64,000 nucleotides of DNA from Kitagawia praeruptora (taxonomy: Eukaryota; Streptophyta; Magnoliopsida; Apiales; Apiaceae), in NCBI GenBank assembly GCA_037693485.1, contig CM075345.1, positions 93,516,001-93,580,000 on the forward strand, read 5' to 3'. Both the position numbers and the translations under genes were made by a program. Positions 34,490 to 47,304 of the stretch are shown here, piece after piece (the stretch's first letter is position 1; each line of letters starts with the position of its first letter). The notes under the pieces are model-generated. The model made no database searches. It saw only the letters and a program-made list of their open reading frames with translations, and was not told where the DNA came from.

Positions 34490-35398
34490 TTAGTGACCCT
34501 CACTTGGATTAGACTGGTATCTACTCGTCATGCTCAAAGCATACGAGACATCAGGATGAGTACATATCATTGCATACATTATAGAACCAATTGCCGAAGC
34601 ATATGGTACTTTACACATATGGTCCTTATCATCTGATGATTTAGGAAGGTATACCTTTGAAATTGCTATCCCATGAGACATTGGGACATAGCCCATCTTT
34701 GCCTCTTGCATTCTAAAATGATACAATACCTTGTCAATGTATGTACTCTGACTTAAGCCGATTAATCTTATAGATCTATCTCTATAGATCCTGATCCCTA
34801 AGATATAGGTAGCATCGCCTAAGTCTTTCATTGAGAAACTTTTTTCCAACCAAGTCTTCACAGCCTGTAGAGAAGGAATGTCATTCCCTATTAGTAATAT
34901 GTCATCTACATATAATACTAGGAATGCCACTTGGCTCCCACTAACCTTCTTGTAAACACACGGCTCATCTTCATTTTGTATGAAGCCAAACTCTTTGACT
35001 GTTTCATCAAAATGGATGTTCCATCTTCTAGAGGCCTGCTTTAATCCATAAATGGATCGTCATAACTTACAAACCATTCTAGCAAACCTCGAATCGACAA
35101 AACCCTGAGGTTGTGTCATGTACACATCCTCTTCTAACCTCCCATTTAAGAAAGCAGTCTTGACATCCATTTGCCAGATCTCATAGTCATAATAAGCTGC
35201 TATCGCAAGCAAAATCCTGATGGATTTGACCATAGCTACCGGTGAGAAAGTTTCATCATAGTCAATACCATGAATTTGTTTGAAACCTTTCGCCACTAGT
35301 CTTGCTTTGTAGGTCTGTAAATTTCCATCCATGTCAGTTTTCTTCTTGAAAACCCACTTGCACTCTATGGGTTTTACCCCATAAGGTGGTTCAACCAA
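34490..35398 (-). pseudogene. Copia2 reverse transcriptase
   Basis: Two in-phase segments (35398-35063 and 34930-34493) carry the copia RT: KWVFKKKTD and KARLVAKGFKQIHGIDYDETFSPVA-type sequence (about 35250-35350), WQMDVKTAFLNG (about 35155-35190), then YVDDILLIGND (about 34880-34912), the catalytic motif, and LGIRIYRDRS. They are interrupted by a TGA at 35060-35062; the region ends at TAG 34490-34492. Both stops fit CGA to TGA and TGG to TAG changes at conserved residues. Confidence 0.85.
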
Positions 35399-35401
35399 AG
35401 T

Positions 35402-36909
35402 CTATACTTGGTTTTCATACATGGAATCCATCTCAGATTTCATGGCCTCCAGCCATCTCTCAGAATCTGGACTATTCATAGCATCCTTGTAGGTGAGAGG
35501 CTCATCATTATCTATAAGCATCACATCGCCACCTTGAGTCAGAAGAAATCCATAATATCTCTCTGGCTCATGGCAAATCCTACTGGATCTACGAATAACC
35601 TGTGTTTCTTGAACAGTGTTGTTCTCAACATTTTGAGTTACATTCTGCTCATATTCCAACTCTAGTTCAACATTATCTTGTGGTTCTCGATCCTCATCGA
35701 GATCTATTGTCCTCCCACTATTTTTCCTAGAAAGCAGTTGTCTCTCTAGAAACACAGCAGTTCGAGCAACAAACACTTTGTTCTCTGAAGGTTTATAGAA
35801 ATAATACCCCTTTTTTGTTTCTATTGGGTATCCCACAAAATCTGATTTTGGTCCTAGCTTGTCTGAGATTAGACATTTCACAAAAGCTTCATATCCCCAA
35901 ATTTTCATAAATGACACGCTGTGATGTTTCTCAATTCATATATCATATATGGTGTCTTTTGAACCGATTTAGAAGGAACTCGGTTTAGTGTTTGTGCAGT
36001 CGTTTCTAGGGTATAACCCCAGAAAACAATTGGAAGATCTGCATGACTCATCATCGATCTCACCATGTCCAACAAAGTACGATTTCTCCTTTCAGACACC
36101 CCATTCCATTGTGGTGTTCCAGGAGGAGTGAGTTGTGATACTATACCACACTCCTTTAGGAAATTCTTAAATTCCAAGCTTAAGTATTCTCCCCCACGAT
36201 CAGATCATAGAGTTTTAATACATTTGCCTAATTGCTTTTCAACTTCAGCCTTATACTCTTTGAATTTTTCAAACGATTCGGATTTGTTCTTCAAAAGATA
36301 CATATATCCGAATCTACTAAAATTATCAGTAAAGGTTATGAAATAATAAAAGCCACCTCTTGCCATCGTACGCATTGGACCACATACATCACTATGTATC
36401 AATTCCAATCGTTTGGTGGCCCTCTCACCTTGTTTGGTAAAATGAGCTTTAGTCATTTTGCCAATGAGACATGGTTCACATTCCTCGTATGATTCAAAAT
36501 CAAACTTATCCAAGTATCCATCCTTATGTAACTTGGAAATGCGATTCTCATTTATATGGCCTAAACGACAATGTCGGAGGTATGTTTGATTTGAGTCATT
36601 TGTCTTAAGACGTTTATTATTTACATTATAGACAGGAGTATCAAGAACATATAAACCATTAAACAAACGTGCAACCTTATAGGTAACATTATTCAATGAA
36701 AAGGAACAACAATTGTTCTGAATCATAAAGAAGAAGTAATCTTGTCCCAACAAGAAACGGTAATAATGTTTCCTGCAAATCGCAGACACGTAATAACAGT
36801 TCTCTAGTTCTGAAATAAGCCCCGAGGGCAATGATAAATAAATCCCTATAGCTAAATCAGCAATCTTTGCTCGATTTCCAACATGTAGGTCAACTTCTCC
36901 TAACGCCAA
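35402..36909 (-). pseudogene. Copia2 integrase
   Basis: The zinc-binding part reads HCRLGHINENRISKL with ECEPCLIGKM (about 36470-36570), followed by the core: HSDVCGPM (first Asp, about 36375-36400) and FTDNFSRFGYMYL; SDRGGEY (second Asp) straddles about 36190 just after a TGA at 36205-36207; NGVSERRNRTLLDMVRSMM (Glu, about 36050-36105). After a frameshift at about 35930 the C-terminal part continues (35917-35405) with MKIWGYEAFVKCL and GYPIETKKGYYFY, then an acidic linker to a TAG at 35402-35404. Confidence 0.83.
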
Positions 36910-36930
36910 AGTCCTACTCCGTTGCTGTTT

Positions 36931-37314
36931 CTACACATTTATACAAATGTGAGAACCACATCCGGTATCTAATACCCATGATGTAGAAGTAGAAAAATTG
37001 ACTTCTATAACATAAATACCTGAATCAGAAATCTGAACAGCCTTCAGTTTCTTCAGATCCTCCAAATAAGCTTGACAGTTTCTCTTCCAGTGACCCGGTT
37101 TTTTGCAATAGTGACAATCACCTTTTGCAACACCTCCTGTAGGCATCAAAGCCCCTTTGGGTGCATGTTTTGGATTTGCATTAGATTTGGATCCAATCCT
37201 CCTCTTGCCTTTCCATTGCCAATCAAGGAAGTTTGTTCCTGTCAACTTGTCCTTCTCAAGGACTGATCGTACAGAGAAGTTTATTTGAGTTGTTTGCCAT
37301 TTGAATATCCACAA
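36931..37314 (-). pseudogene. Copia2 gag remnant and protease
   Basis: On the minus strand gag starts with a recognisable LTGTNFLDW segment (about residues 24-32) but then jumps straight to the basic region and the CHYCKKPGHWKRNC knuckle (C-X2-C-X4-H-X4-C, about residues 68-81), so most of gag is missing. The protease active site VLDTGCGSHIC follows at about residues 113-123, ending at a TAG (36931-36933) that is in phase with the integrase frame. An intact copia gag would be several hundred residues; about 200 or more are gone. Confidence 0.78.
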
Positions 37315-39532
37315 TGTTAAAATGCATAAAATAATTAGTCTGCGGTATTATTAAGTTATGTTCAAGTGATTATTCATATATATTCAAAATATATATCTCC
37401 CACTTTTTTTAACAAATTAATAGCCCTTACTATTAATTCGGAAAGAATATCCCATAAATCTTTCTAGTGAGCCAAGATCCATATTTCGTCATGTCCTAAG
37501 TCAACCACTGGTAGTCCTTAAAACATGATTATTTAGGTAGACAACATTTGTCAATTATATCATATATAACTCTTGGATAGTTTGGTAGAACAACATTTGT
37601 TCATATAACAACATTTGTTCATATTTATCCAATAAATCTTACCAAACTCTATGCTTCTAAGTTCATAATAGTTGAATATAACCGTTTAGTTTCACCTTAT
37701 TTTGACGACTCAGTTAAGTTAGACCCAATGATACAACGGCCGAATATAACCGTTTATATTCGTCGCATCTCACCATGATAGATAGGAGTCCCCTGCCACT
37801 GACAGCCCTTCCCCTTATCGATCTAGGATTCGATGAGTGTTCATTCATTGGAAAGCATCTGATTAAAACTTAATATTTTGTTAAGGGGTTTAGAAAATTT
37901 ATAACGATAATGATCACATCATAAAGAGATCCTCAATTTTTCCTTGAACCAAATATTTCAAATTGACATCTTAAATTGTTCATTTCCCAGGTAGATGGAG
38001 GATCCCAATGGTCACACTTAATACCCATTAACCTTACGAATATGCATATCCGTTTTTGTCAGAAAATCCCAATTTTAGATGTCCAAAACCCATATTTAAT
38101 TCCGTGTTTTAAAAATCCATATTTCATAAACACAAGAATCTCATGATCGTTTTGTTTAAGTTAAAATCTCAAGTCGTTACAGATTTTATCTTGTTTAAGC
38201 AGGCATGGCATGGGTGATGTATCCAATACATACATACATGATTAATCTAATTAAAGCATGCATCATCTATGTTATTATGCACATACATCCATACATATAT
38301 GTAAAGTGCGATAAAATAAACGTGGTTGGTTATGGCCCAATCCTATGTGATCTTTATCAAGCTCATGATAAAGATCAAGGTCAGTCTATGGTGGTAAAAT
38401 AAATACAAATTATTACAAACGTTCTTCCTTGTGAATCGCCTCATGTATTGCTTCATTAGATCACCTCCATTAGATAGCCTTCTTGAGTCTTCAAATACAT
38501 TACATAATTGAAAATAAAAACTAATCTAATTAACTTACAAGAGAACTCGAGTTACATTCGAGATAATAAATTACAAGGAATAACGACATGCAAGTCGTAT
38601 TTAGAAACCAAAACCATAAACCATTAAACTAAGGGTCTGAAGGCCATAACTAGCACCATGCTCAAGTAAACACATAATATACATCATCATATGTCACCAT
38701 ACATCAATACATAACAGTACATATCATATCCAATATGATCATATAAGATATATCTCAAAAAACAATTTTCAGAAAATTTGATATTAAATCAGAAAACCAT
38801 AAATCGCTGTTTACAGGCAGTAAACGATATCAAACGGCTTACAGATGCGAACCGGACTTTGTCAGTCTTGCTCAGTGGCCCGATTCTAGTCAAAAAACAT
38901 ATATTGTTTGCGAAATTCGGACACAGTACGCAAATTTCACTAAATCTGCATATTTTTTTCAGAAATCGTATCGTATACAATCTCCAAAATAAGAAAAAGC
39001 ATGTATCAACAACATATAAAATCATCCAATGATTGTACAATCCATATGAATATCATATATATTCATCATGATCAAATCATAGAACATATAAGGCATAATC
39101 AAAATTCAAAATTAAATCAGAAACACTTGAATCGCTATTTACAGGTAGTAAACGACCTTAAACGCCTTATAAACGCACGAATGACAAAGTCAGTTTTGTT
39201 CAGACGCCCGTTTCCCTTTCCGAAAAGGTAATTTGGGCGAAAATCGGACACAGTATGCAAATTTCACCAAATCTGCACATCGTATACAGAAATCATATCG
39301 TATACCATTCCCATATCAAGAACAAACACAAATCATATATATATATATATCAGTATATATACAGATTTTATAATCATCATATGATCATCTCAATTATCAT
39401 TAACATACAGTTTATACATATATATCACAATCAACGCATTATACATGACAATCATCAAACATGCTCGCATATATATTAAAACTGTAACATATAACCGAAT
39501 TAAAACGTTTTTGCAAGTAGCTCTGATGCCAT
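37315..39532 (-). other. Copia2 leader with primer site and a diverged tandem duplication
   Basis: The primer site is TGGCATCAGAGC (complement 39520-39531), one base from the 5' LTR, a variant of the tRNA-Met type. The leader has no gene. Two related stretches, about 38795-38990 and 39125-39315, share GGACACAGTA-GCAAATTTCAC, TCTGCA and CGTATAC blocks at a spacing of about 330 bp, an old tandem duplication. The rest is AT-rich. Confidence 0.75.
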
Positions 39533-41090
39533 TGTAGGGTTTCGAGCATCAAACGCAGCGGAAAAATTAAAACAAAACCTATAATTATCGAAACCCTACC
39601 GCAGGATCCATGCAAAAACATGATATTTAATTCGGAGATTGATAATTTACCTTAAAGAAGCTTTAATAACGGATGAACATCAGAGATCCTAGCTACTTGA
39701 ATCACCACGCATCCCGCTCTCACGATCTACGCTCTACCGGTATCCACACGAATGCTTGATCTTCGAAGGAGCGATGTACTAGCATCCGGAAACTGATTTC
39801 TCTCCATCTCCATCTTCTCTCTCAAACGGCTAGGGTTTTTTTTCTAAAACGTCTAACCCTAATTTGAGACTTTAAGATGTTTATATAGAGAGATAAATCA
39901 GTATTCCACGGCCCAATCATATTGCCCTTTACTCAAATTTGAATTCTTAATTAAATAATTAATTAAGTCACACTTAATTAATATTCTAAAATAATTCGAA
40001 TTCTAATAATTAATAAATTCGAATATCTATTTAATCAATTAATTAAGTCTAACTTAATTAATATCATAAATAGATTCAAATTAATATTTAATTTAAATTC
40101 ATAATTTAAATCAATTCTCCTTCAAGCATTCTTAGTGTGTGACCCTGTAGGTTATCATTACATTGGCAATAATTTTATTATTCAATATAAAATTATAAAC
40201 AATGAGCGGCATCTAGTAATACATCATTGCTACCCAAGTAATAATAATAAATCGGTGATTCGATTAAACCTTTCGTGACTAATGTTCCTATTTCCCGTAA
40301 TATAATCCCTTTAACCAAATATTATAGATTAAACTAAAGGTATGTTTTTAGTCATCCTCTTCAACATTTAATCCGGGTTTCCTTGATCAATGAGTAGACT
40401 ATTAAAACAAATCAATATTTGAGCATGGCCATGCATTTTCATAGTCTTACTCAATCAAGAGGCCAATAATATCTCTCCTAATAATAGGAGGGTTAAATCC
40501 TATATCTATCATTCATATTTCTCATACGACTCATAATATACCCGATGTCCACTTTTATCATCACCCGGTCAAAGGTAACTTTTAATGTATTCAAAGTATA
40601 TTAATCCTCGTATAGAAATATAATGATCTCAAGTCTAAGGATCATTACACCATTATCACTGTGAGTCTTTCTAATGACATTATCAACATGTAGAATCTCA
40701 CCGTGGGTCAATCCAGTGCCATGTATAATATTACATGCACCTATGTTCTTGACTTTAGTATCATTATACCTATGACCAATGAGATGTGGTCATCAGTCAA
40801 TAAACATACTAATCTTTATGCATTATAATTGTCCCAAATTAATAATGCTCGATTAGGGATATTTAGGAATATAAACACTATTCATATAATCTCATTTTTA
40901 AGTCACATACTTAAAGATATAGAATACATGTTACATATTCCAAGGACCTTTATTGTTCTAATATTTATATCGCAGTAAATAAAGACATAATAAATTAATG
41001 TAGAATAATCGATATAACATAATCACTGAATAACAAAATAGTCTATCCTAGAAGCACAACTAAATTGTCTCTAGGGCACTAACACTATCA
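39533..41090 (-). repeat. Copia2 5' LTR with TATA box
   Basis: 1558 bp, partner of 32486-34031. A TATATAAA box on the minus strand (39880-39887, in CTCTCTATATAAACATC) is the likely promoter. AAGAC follows at 41091-41095. Confidence 0.92.
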
Positions 41091-43974
41091 AAGACATCAG
41101 GATTCCTTCTGCTAAAGACAAGATAACCTGCCACTCTTTAGTCATTGCATTGTATCCAACCCTGACTTTAGAAATTATGTTCTTCAACGCACTTATGTAG
41201 TTCGCAGTCAGTGGATTCTGTAAGTTCAAGTTGTAGAACAAGTCATCTGCCTCCTTGTTGTTAACTCCTTTCGCACAAGATCCCATCAAAATCTTTCTTG
41301 CATCATCCCACTTTTGTCCAATCCTTCTCTTGTCCAAATCAACTTGAGGATCAGCAAGCCTTGCAAGCTCATGATCATACTGCTTCCCTTTGAGCTCTAC
41401 TTTCTTTTCAAGGAACGCAGCATGTTCTTGAATCAACTTCATTTTATGGAACTGAGCTTGTTCCAAGGCTAACTGTTGAGTTCTCAGAGTCTCCTCATCA
41501 ACAAGAATTTCTTCAGGCTTTCCGGAAGACATCCCAGCACCTCCACCTTGTTCCTTCAAATATCTTTTTATTGCATGTGCTAAAGGTACGTCCTCCATAT
41601 CAGAGTCTGAATCAAGTACCTCCTGTACTTTTTCCTGATGATGACTCAGATCAATGAATGGTTCATCTTGCTCAACCTCCATCGTCTTAGCCTTAACCTT
41701 TCTCTTTCTCAAAGCCTCTTCATCAACAACCGGCTCACTTTCTTTTTCTTTGACAAGATCAGCCTGTTCTTGAATTTCTTCGATGTGAACTCCCTGCTGT
41801 CTCGTCTCCTTTCCACTCTCCCCCTTAGGTGAGTTATCCTGAACACCACCTTGCTCTCCAAATCCACTAGCACCACCAGCACCATCATCGGGGGGAGGTT
41901 GCTTGTATTCCGACTCGAAACACTCTGGGGGCACAAAACTCCTGACTGCAAACATCATTTTACTGATCTCCACGGTCATTGAATGCATTGTAGACTCCAC
42001 TGCTCCCATTCTTTCATTCAGAGTGCTTCCCAAAACACCACCAGCATGGCCCAAGTCATTGACCTTGTTTGTCTAGACATCAAATGCTGTAGCTTGACTT
42101 GCCATTCGTGTTGCGTAGTCATCAAGAGCCCTTTGATTATCTCCAATATTGATCCCTAACTGCCCCATTGATTGCCCGAACTGCCTCAGTTGATCTTCCA
42201 TTGATGTCATACGTGTATCAAGATATTGAATATTAAGGGACAGTGTTTGGCTTAGGTGACCTCGCTCTAATACTGGTTCTGTTAGTATTTGGCGCTCAGT
42301 TTCGGGCCTTAAAAATGAAGGTCTCTCTCTCCCTAAACTCTCACACACACTCCCTGTCTCACGCTCGTGTATGTCTTCAATAATAGATCCAAAATAAGAA
42401 GCAGTACCTGCAGAAACTGGATAAGAAAAATAATTTGCAGTTATAGGATCTGTTCCTGTTGTTTCCTGAGTTGGAATCTCAGGCTGAGAGGCTGCAAAGT
42501 GTTCTTGTACAACATCAGAACCGATCATCTTTGCAGCATCAGTACGTACCGGTGAAGGTACTACTGAAGCTCTTAAGGCTTCATTTCCTTTTGAAGCAAC
42601 AGTATCTTCAAAAGGTTCAAGATCCTCACCAAACTCCCTATTTGCAGACTGTGCAAGGGGAGAACCACTCTCGTGAGGTGGAGTGGTTTGGTGTGACACA
42701 CTAGGTTTGGACTGGGCTGTTGAAGTGGCAGCATGAAAAATTTTGGCTTTCTTCCGAATAAGTGGCTGCACTTCGGGTTCACGCTCAGAATTCTCTTCTA
42801 AATCTACAGATGTTTGCTTTTTAGCTTCCGTTAACAGAGGTGAAAGAGAATAAGAATGTATGTCAGACTCAGAAATATAGCTCTCACCCTGGGATATATC
42901 CTGCGGGCTAGCAGTCTCTTGGGTCACGGAATCAGATTTAGAGGAAGAAGTTTGAGTAGTATGCAGAGAGAGATTACCTTCTTCATTACCTTGTTCATCA
43001 TCACTTTGCTCATCAGGAATCCCTTCAAATGCTTCGGCATGAGCAGACGGATTCTGAGCATATGACGATACTTGCGATGGTTCCGCCAAAGTAGTAACTC
43101 CTGCATCATACGAACGCCACAGTTGAATGTTGTCAGGAATTGACATCGCTTTACCGTGATGTTTATCCTGATTGGCAATTGTAGTAAGTGACTTAGTGCC
43201 CATCCCTAGTGGTGCAGATGTTGGACTTCTGGCAAAACTCTGTCTAACAGCAAGAGCATCCCTCGGTATTAAATGATTAATAAGCATTTGTAAGAAACGA
43301 GGATACCAGCATACAACATCAGTTTTAGTGAGATCTCTGCTTGCAGTAGATCCCATTGTAGTCACTATCTCGGAGAGAACTATGCGTCCATAATTGATAT
43401 TCAGTTCACGCGCTAGTGCAACTCCAAAGATTTGCATGGGAATTGGAATCTGGTGATAATCTTTTTCGCGTGCCCGAAAACAACTTGTGATGGCCTCGAA
43501 AAAATAATTCCATTCCACATGAAAGAATTGTTTCTGGATATTTGAAGTGATCCGGCCAGTCGGAGGATAACATCCTATTTCTTCAAAGAATGTGAGGCGT
43601 TCTGCCGCTGTAGGTTCGGGATCATAAACATTTTTGACCGGGAATCCCAGAACCCTGTTGAAAATTTCCTCTGTCACCTCATATTCTTGACCCGCCAAGG
43701 TAAACCTGAAACCATAGGGGGTAGATTTGCTCCCAAAGGTAACCGCACTAGTCCATAATTGCTGTAAAGCATCATGTACCAGTGTGGGTTTAGCAGTAAA
43801 AGCTAAGCTAGCCATGGAGTACAAATTAAGAAATCGTACCCAAAACTTAAAGCGCGGGAGTTGATCACCAATTTCCGTAGAGATGTTATAAAAATTATTT
43901 TTGGCAAATGAAAATTGGTGAGCCATTTTAATTAAATGTTTTTCCTTAAGAAATGATATTTTTTCGAAAAACAA
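41091..43974 (-). pseudogene. SIRE env-like ORF, N-terminal and middle part
   Basis: A 633-codon minus-strand frame from 43974 stops at TAG 42073-42075 and continues in phase for about 320 codons to the Copia2 insertion at 41090. The likely start is MAHQFSF, a few residues in. The N-terminal 250 residues form a compact domain (FKFWVRFLNLYSMASLAF, YGFRFTLAGQEYEVTEEIFNRVLGFP, HVEWNYFFEAITSCF) of the type often annotated as putative plant transposon protein; next come a long Ser/Glu/Pro-rich region and a coiled-coil-like region (LARLADPQVDLDKRR). Position after RNase H marks it as the SIRE env-like gene. With 31342-32480 the full ORF was over 1300 codons, longer than I would expect. Function unknown. 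Confidence 0.72.
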
Positions 43975-45333
43975 TCAATTAAAGAACTCAAAGTTATAGC
44001 CCTTTTAATTTATCGAGAAGACCAAGAATCACTCTGAGAAATTAAACTACGGGATATAACCAATAATCAATTAGAGGCGAATATTACAAGCCAATTACTA
44101 AATCTGCAATAATGAATGGAGATTTATATGTGTGTGTGTACCAGTGAAATCGTGTGTGTATATGCGTGTGTATATATAGAGAATAGTGAAGATGAACAGT
44201 CACATAAACACACAAACACAGATTAATGACCACACACAGATAATAGTAGTCTAAAATTGGCAGTAATTCGTGGTCTGTACGAGTTTAATCACAAAAACAA
44301 CGAACAGTGGTTTGTAAGATTGAAATCGCCTGAGGTGGAGGCTGCTGTATAAGTTAAATTAGGTAAAAGAATCATCGAGTTAGAGATGTATATATAGACA
44401 TGATTGTGAAATGACAAAAGTGACCCTGTTAAAAAGAGTGAAAAACACCAAGTACATACAGGGAAAACCTAAGTCGAACATTATCTCGAACATTAAGTCG
44501 AACTTCGAGATGAAGTTCGAGATAAATGTTAACTCGAACAAAACACTTGAACCAATAATCAGCAAAAACTACCAGGGAAACCTATCTCGAACTTCAAGTC
44601 GACAGTTGAGATAAGTTTCGAGTTAGGAGTTAACTCGAAAAATCCCTGTAACCAACTGAGAATTCTATCTCGAACATCAAGTCGAAATTCTAGATGAGTT
44701 TCGAGATAGAGATTAACTCGAAGTTTTCTCAGAACTTTTCAAAATATCCCCTCAAGGTGAACCTCATCTCGAACTTCGATATAAAGTTCGAGATAGACCT
44801 TATCTCGAATATTTTGAAGATTAGGCACTGGTAACTCGAACTCGAATCCTAAGTCGAGTTTCGAGATGAAGTTCGAGATAGACCCTAACTCGAAAATCTT
44901 CCCAGATTAGGAATTTTCAAAACTTCACTCTGGAAGCTCAAATCGAAATCCAAGTCGAATTTCGAGATGAGTTTCGAGATAGAAACTAACTCGAAATTTT
45001 GAAGAAACTTAGAATAATTTAATATATGACATAATTAAAACATTCCTTGATAATTCTAAGGCCTCTAATTACATGAAAAACACAGGTAAATTCATCTAAA
45101 AATCATGCAAAATTTGAAATACTATGAATTTAACTCCCCCTATGTTCATGCAATCTAACAAGCATAAATTCAAAGATTTGTACTATTAAATACACTTAAA
45201 ACACAATGAATTCATGTAAAATAACACTATATGCAACCTGTAACAATCATTAATTAGGCATTTTAAAGTCTAAGCATATAATGATTAAGTAGCTTGCACA
45301 AAAAAATATAGATTTTACAGATAGGAGGCTTTA
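43975..45333 (-). repeat. SIRE spacer between pol and env-like ORF, with palindromic TCGAAC/GTTCGA repeats
   Basis: No coding sequence. From about 44465 to 45000 there are about six related units, spaced roughly 70-110 bp, built from TCTCGAAC, AAGTCGAA, TTCGAGATGA, GTTCGAGATA and AACTCGAA. Each unit contains self-complementary words (TCTCGAAC with GTTCGAGA). TG-rich microsatellite lies at about 44130-44180. The 5' leader and LTRs of the same element carry similar words with AAGTAGAA. Confidence 0.75.
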
Positions 45334-45972
45334 CTAACTTGTGTTAAGCATTCCCAATTCACCAGCCAATCTATTGAATGTTACTTCGTCAAGAGGTTTG
45401 GTGAATATATCTGCAATTTGTTGCATTGTGGGCACAAAATGTAGCTCCACAGTTCCCTCCTCGACATGTTCTCTTATGAAGTGATACCTGATGTCGATGT
45501 GCTTGGTTCTTGAGTGATCTACAGGATTGTTGGTTATGGCAATGGCACTTGTGTTGTCACACATAATTGGAATTTTCTTGTGCTCCATGCCATAATCCTT
45601 CAATTGGTTTCTCATCCACAGTATTTGAGCTACACAGCTTCCAGCAGCAATGTACTCAGCTTCAGCAGTAGAAGTAGATACTGTATGTTGCTTTTTACTT
45701 TGCCAGGACACCAATCTTCTGCCAAGAAATTGACAAGCACCAGATGTGCTTTTCCTATCAATCCTGCAACCTGCATAGTCTGAATCCGAATAGCCAATTA
45801 GATTAAAACCTGTATCTCTTGGGTACCAAATCCCTAGATTTGGTGTGCCCTTTAGATACCTAAAAATTCTTTTGACGGCTACGAGATGTGATTCTCTAGG
45901 ATCCGCTTGGAACCTTGCACATAAACAAGTTGCGAACATTATATCGGGTCTACTTGCAGTTAAATAGAGAAG
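45334..45972 (-). pseudogene. SIRE RNase H
   Basis: After a TGA at 45973-45975 the frame continues to 45334 with the copia RNase H: YLKGTPNLGIWYP, GYSDSDYAG (first Asp), KSTSGACQFLG, STAEAEYIAAGSC (Glu), CDNTSAI (Asp), HIDIRYHFIREHV and the end ADIFTKPL. All key residues are present. The stop replaces a Trp codon in the conserved GMIGWLLYL context (TGG to TGA). Confidence 0.88.
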
Positions 45973-46665
45973 TCAACCAATCATACCTCGATAGCTTGTG
46001 ATGTCAACTGGTTTACCTGATTTGTCTTCATCAAGCTTCGTGGTTGTTGCCATGGGAGTCTTAGCTGCTGATGCATCTTCTAGATTGTACTTCTTGAGTA
46101 AATCTCTAACGTACTTGGATTGACAGATTAAGATACCATCTTTTCTCTGACTGATCTGTAATCCAAGGAAGAAGGACAGCTCTCCCATCATGCTCATCTC
46201 ATATTTTTCCTGCATTAGCGTAGCAAATTTCTCGCACAAGCGTTCATTAGATGACCCAAAAATAATATCGTCCACATAGACTTGAACAAGTATTAAATCA
46301 TTCTTTACATTTTTATAGAACAATGTTTTATCAATTACTCCCCTAGTAAAACCACTTTCAATTAAGAATAAGGATAGGGTTTCATACCATCGCCTTGGGG
46401 ATTGCCTGAGGCCATAGACAGATTTGAAGAGAAGATACACAAAATCTACAAGTTCTGGATCAATGAAGCCAGGCGGCTGTTCCAGATACACTTCTTCTTC
46501 TAACTCTCCATTCAGGAAGGTACTTTTCACATCCATCTGAAAAACCTTGAAGTTCTTATGTGCTGCAAATGCCAAGAACATCCTGACTGCCTCAAGTCTT
46601 GCAACCGGTGCATAGGTCTCATCATAATCAATTCCTTCTCGCTGAGAATAACCTTTTGCAACCAA
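45973..46665 (-). pseudogene. SIRE reverse transcriptase
   Basis: Open for 230 codons: KGYSQREGIDYDETYAPVA, FQMDVKSTFLNGELEEEVYLEQPPGF, VYGLRQSPRRWYE, then QVYVDDIIFGS with catalytic YVDD, and LSFFLGLQISQ. It is continuous in phase with the upstream part (46678-47295), separated by TGA 46678-46680, and with RNase H, separated by TGA 45973-45975. Both stops fit point changes at conserved Arg and Trp codons. Confidence 0.88.
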
Positions 46666-46677
46666 ACGAGCCTTGTT

Positions 46678-47304
46678 TCATGTTACAAGTCCGTTTTCAT
46701 CCATTTTATTTATGAATACCCACCTAGCTCCAATTACTGATTTGTTCTTTGGTCGGGGTACCAGTTTCCAAACTTTCTGCCTTTCAAATTGATTGAGTTC
46801 CTCTTGCATTGCAATCACCCAATCAGCATCACCAAGAGCTTCTTCTATTTCTTTAGGTTCAAGCTTGGATAAGAACCCAGAATATAAGCAAATATTAGCC
46901 AGGTCAGCTCTTGCAGTTCTTCTAGTAGTCACACCAGCATCTGGATCACCAATAATTAATTCAAACGGATGGTCTCTATTCCATACCCGTTCTCTTGGAA
47001 ATTGTCTTGATGATTCAGCTTGACTTTCTGAGTTGTGGTGTTGACTACTTTGATTATTTTCACTAACTCCCCCTGAATTAGTGCCAGCTCCTACAGAACT
47101 AGTGTCATCTCGTCTCGAGCCTTGAACACTTGTCCTTGAGCTGCTATTTACTCCCCCTGAGTTGTTGCCGGTTCGTACTGAAGAAGTCTCTTCTGATCTT
47201 GTAGAATTAGATTGTCCACTAGACTCAGGGTCTTCACGTACACTTGGAACATTTAATGGGACAACTAACTCAGGTTCATCTTCAAGTTCATCCAAGTCCA
47301 GATT
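46678..47304 (-). pseudogene. SIRE integrase C-terminal linker and start of RT
   Basis: This piece follows a TAG at 47305-47307 in the same frame. It begins with an acidic and Ser/Asn/Gly-rich linker typical between copia integrase and RT, then the RT entry: RVWNRDHPFELIIGDPDAGVTTRR and ALGDADWVIAMQEELNQFERQKVWKLV, ending at ARWVFINKMDENGLVT before the TGA at 46678-46680. Confidence 0.85.

Larger units (their letters stand above)
32486..41090 (-). mobile_element. Copia2: Ty1/copia retrotransposon inserted in the SIRE env-like ORF
   Basis: LTRs are 32486-34031 and 39533-41090, with AAGAC duplications at 32481-32485 and 41091-41095. The minus strand has a tRNA-Met-like primer site, a 2.2-kb leader, a gag with a large deletion, protease, integrase, RT and RNase H relics, and a GCAAGTAGGAGATTG purine tract just before the 3' LTR. 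I count eight LTR substitutions plus a 1-nt and a 13-nt indel in about 1545 bp. The pol carries at least five in-frame stops, all explainable as C-to-T on one strand or the other, and at least one frameshift. Confidence 0.9.

Noticed and set aside
44460..45010. CRISPR-like array
   Set aside because: Units are degenerate and palindromic with variable spacing, in a plant retrotransposon; not a CRISPR.
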